Assembly: GCF_028288205.1 (NCBI RefSeq)
Contig: NZ_JAQBOD010000031.1
Coordinates: forward strand, 124,001 to 188,000
Reading direction: 5' to 3'
Origin: Mucilaginibacter sp.
Lineage (GTDB): Bacteria; Bacteroidota; Bacteroidia; Sphingobacteriales; Sphingobacteriaceae
Length of the DNA: 64,000 bases
The position numbers were made by a program, and so were the translations under genes. The stretch's first letter is position 1; the number at the start of each line of letters is the position of its first letter. Of this stretch, positions 63,174 through 64,000 are shown piece by piece. The notes under the pieces are model-generated. The model was not told the DNA's origin, ran no database searches, and worked only from the letters and a program-made list of their open reading frames with translations.

Positions 63174-64000
63174 ATGTATAAGAGCCGCTCTTATTTGCTG
63201 TATTTTATAATGCTGAATTTATTTTTTAGTTTATTACCTTTTATTGGGTTTGGACAAAGTGATAAGCTTAATTATCCTGAGAATAAAGTAGCAGATTTAA
63301 ATGCAAAGCATAAACTGCCACAAAAAGAGAAACTTTATTTGCATTTAGACAGAGCATGGTACAAACCCGGCGATACGATATGGTATAAAGCGTACCTGTT
63401 AAATGAAAATCTATCGGCTTCAATACAAAGTGGGTTGCTGTATATTGAAATGCGAAACGATAGTAACCGGGTTGTAAAAAGGCAAACCATAAAAGCGCAT
63501 AACGGATTAGCAATTGGCGACATTGTGCTTAAAGAGACCTTATCGCCGGGAAATTATATCCTGCATGCTTATACCAATTGGATGAGGAATTTCGGACCCG
63601 AGCATTTCTTTTCCTGCCAGGTAACTATTGCTCCAACGGGTAAACAGTATTGGTTAATAAACAGGCATCAAACTATAGATAAAAGCAGGAACGTAAATCT
63701 GGGCCTGCATTTTAGCGACCTTACTCCAAAAAATATTGGTTTTAGAGATTTGCAGCTAAGTGTACTTGATAGAAATAGTACAATAGTTAAAAGCAAGGTA
63801 ATAACCGACCCTTATGGTAATTTGAATTTTAAGTTTACATTACCAGATAAAAAAGATTACAAACACTTGTTTATACAAGCTGAAGATAACAGTAAATATG
63901 CCGATTGGCGTAAAATAATTATCCCGCTGCAATTAACAAGGCCGGCAAATACCGATTTGCAATTTATGCCGGAGGGCGGTTCATTATTAGCCGATCAGCC
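63174..64000 (+). CDS. secreted MG2-like protein, runs off the window end
   Basis: From ATG 63174 (MYKSRSYLLYFIML) an open frame continues to the window end without a stop, giving at least 275 residues. After the signal peptide it has KEKLYLHLDRAWYKPGDTIWYKAYL, the pattern of the first alpha-2-macroglobulin-like MG2 domain, and LSPGNYILHAYTNWM, and near the end LQFMPEGGSLLADQ. Bacteroidota proteins of this type continue with a TonB plug and sometimes a barrel. The full architecture is outside the window. Confidence 0.85.
   Translation, partial: MYKSRSYLLYFIMLNLFFSLLPFIGFGQSDKLNYPENKVADLNAKHKLPQKEKLYLHLDRAWYKPGDTIWYKAYLLNENLSASIQSGLLYIEMRNDSNRVVKRQTIKAHNGLAIGDIVLKETLSPGNYILHAYTNWMRNFGPEHFFSCQVTIAPTGKQYWLINRHQTIDKSRNVNLGLHFSDLTPKNIGFRDLQLSVLDRNSTIVKSKVITDPYGNLNFKFTLPDKKDYKHLFIQAEDNSKYADWRKIIIPLQLTRPANTDLQFMPEGGSLLADQ

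Overview
The window looks like a chromosomal segment of a Bacteroidota bacterium, most likely family Sphingobacteriaceae (Mucilaginibacter/Pedobacter-like). This genus-level guess is an inference. The basis is a SusC/SusD pair, a long NusB in the conserved order nusB - DUF1573 lipoprotein - yajC - YbbR-like - coaE, a DUF3276 PUR-alpha-like protein, lipoproteins with Bacteroidota-style N-termini, a TAnnTTTG-type promoter and many extragenic palindromes. One tRNA, tRNA-Arg(CCG), is present. There is no rRNA operon and no CRISPR array.

Layout. 0-20.8 kb is mostly housekeeping: a surface lipoprotein, tRNA-Arg, a metallophosphoesterase, ychF, mgtE, a DUF3276 protein, an ABC exporter, a type II toxin-antitoxin pair whose toxin gene is frameshifted, a GNAT acetyltransferase, a leucine-dehydrogenase-like protein lacking the usual catalytic lysine, the nusB-to-coaE block, an MBL-fold exonuclease-like protein with two small Cys-rich genes, a MarR regulator, and an ECF42-type sigma factor with its YCII/DGPF partner, followed by PAP2 and SMR genes.

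21-44 kb is a visibly AT-richer exopolysaccharide island: a WcaJ-like initiating transferase, Wzy-like polymerase, Wzx flippase, two GT4 glycosyltransferases, a CysE-like acetyltransferase, Wza-like export lipoprotein, Wzc-like tyrosine kinase, a chimeric Alg14/PssD protein carrying a WcaJ-type membrane bundle, its Alg13/PssE partner, a one-module NRPS (half C - A - T - TE), an acyltransferase, and two paralogous beta-helix proteins near its two ends. Together they would start, build, flip, polymerise, modify and export a polysaccharide.

44.1-54.1 kb holds an ssb paralogue, two decayed genes (DUF1810 and an IS982-like transposase), and between them a five-gene minus-strand cluster: Ser/Thr kinase, a probable FHA-like protein, a membrane PP2C phosphatase, a 1363-residue natural fusion of a SEDS (RodA/FtsW) glycosyltransferase with a class B penicillin-binding protein, and an FHA protein. 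Its content parallels the actinobacterial pknA/pknB-pbpA-rodA-pstP-fhaA/fhaB locus. I regard this as the most interesting system in the window.

54.3-64 kb holds a GH25 lysozyme, a SusC/SusD/DUF4397 operon with a perfect 22-base inverted repeat in its leader, an M48 metallopeptidase lipoprotein, a START-like protein, and a large secreted protein that runs off the window end.
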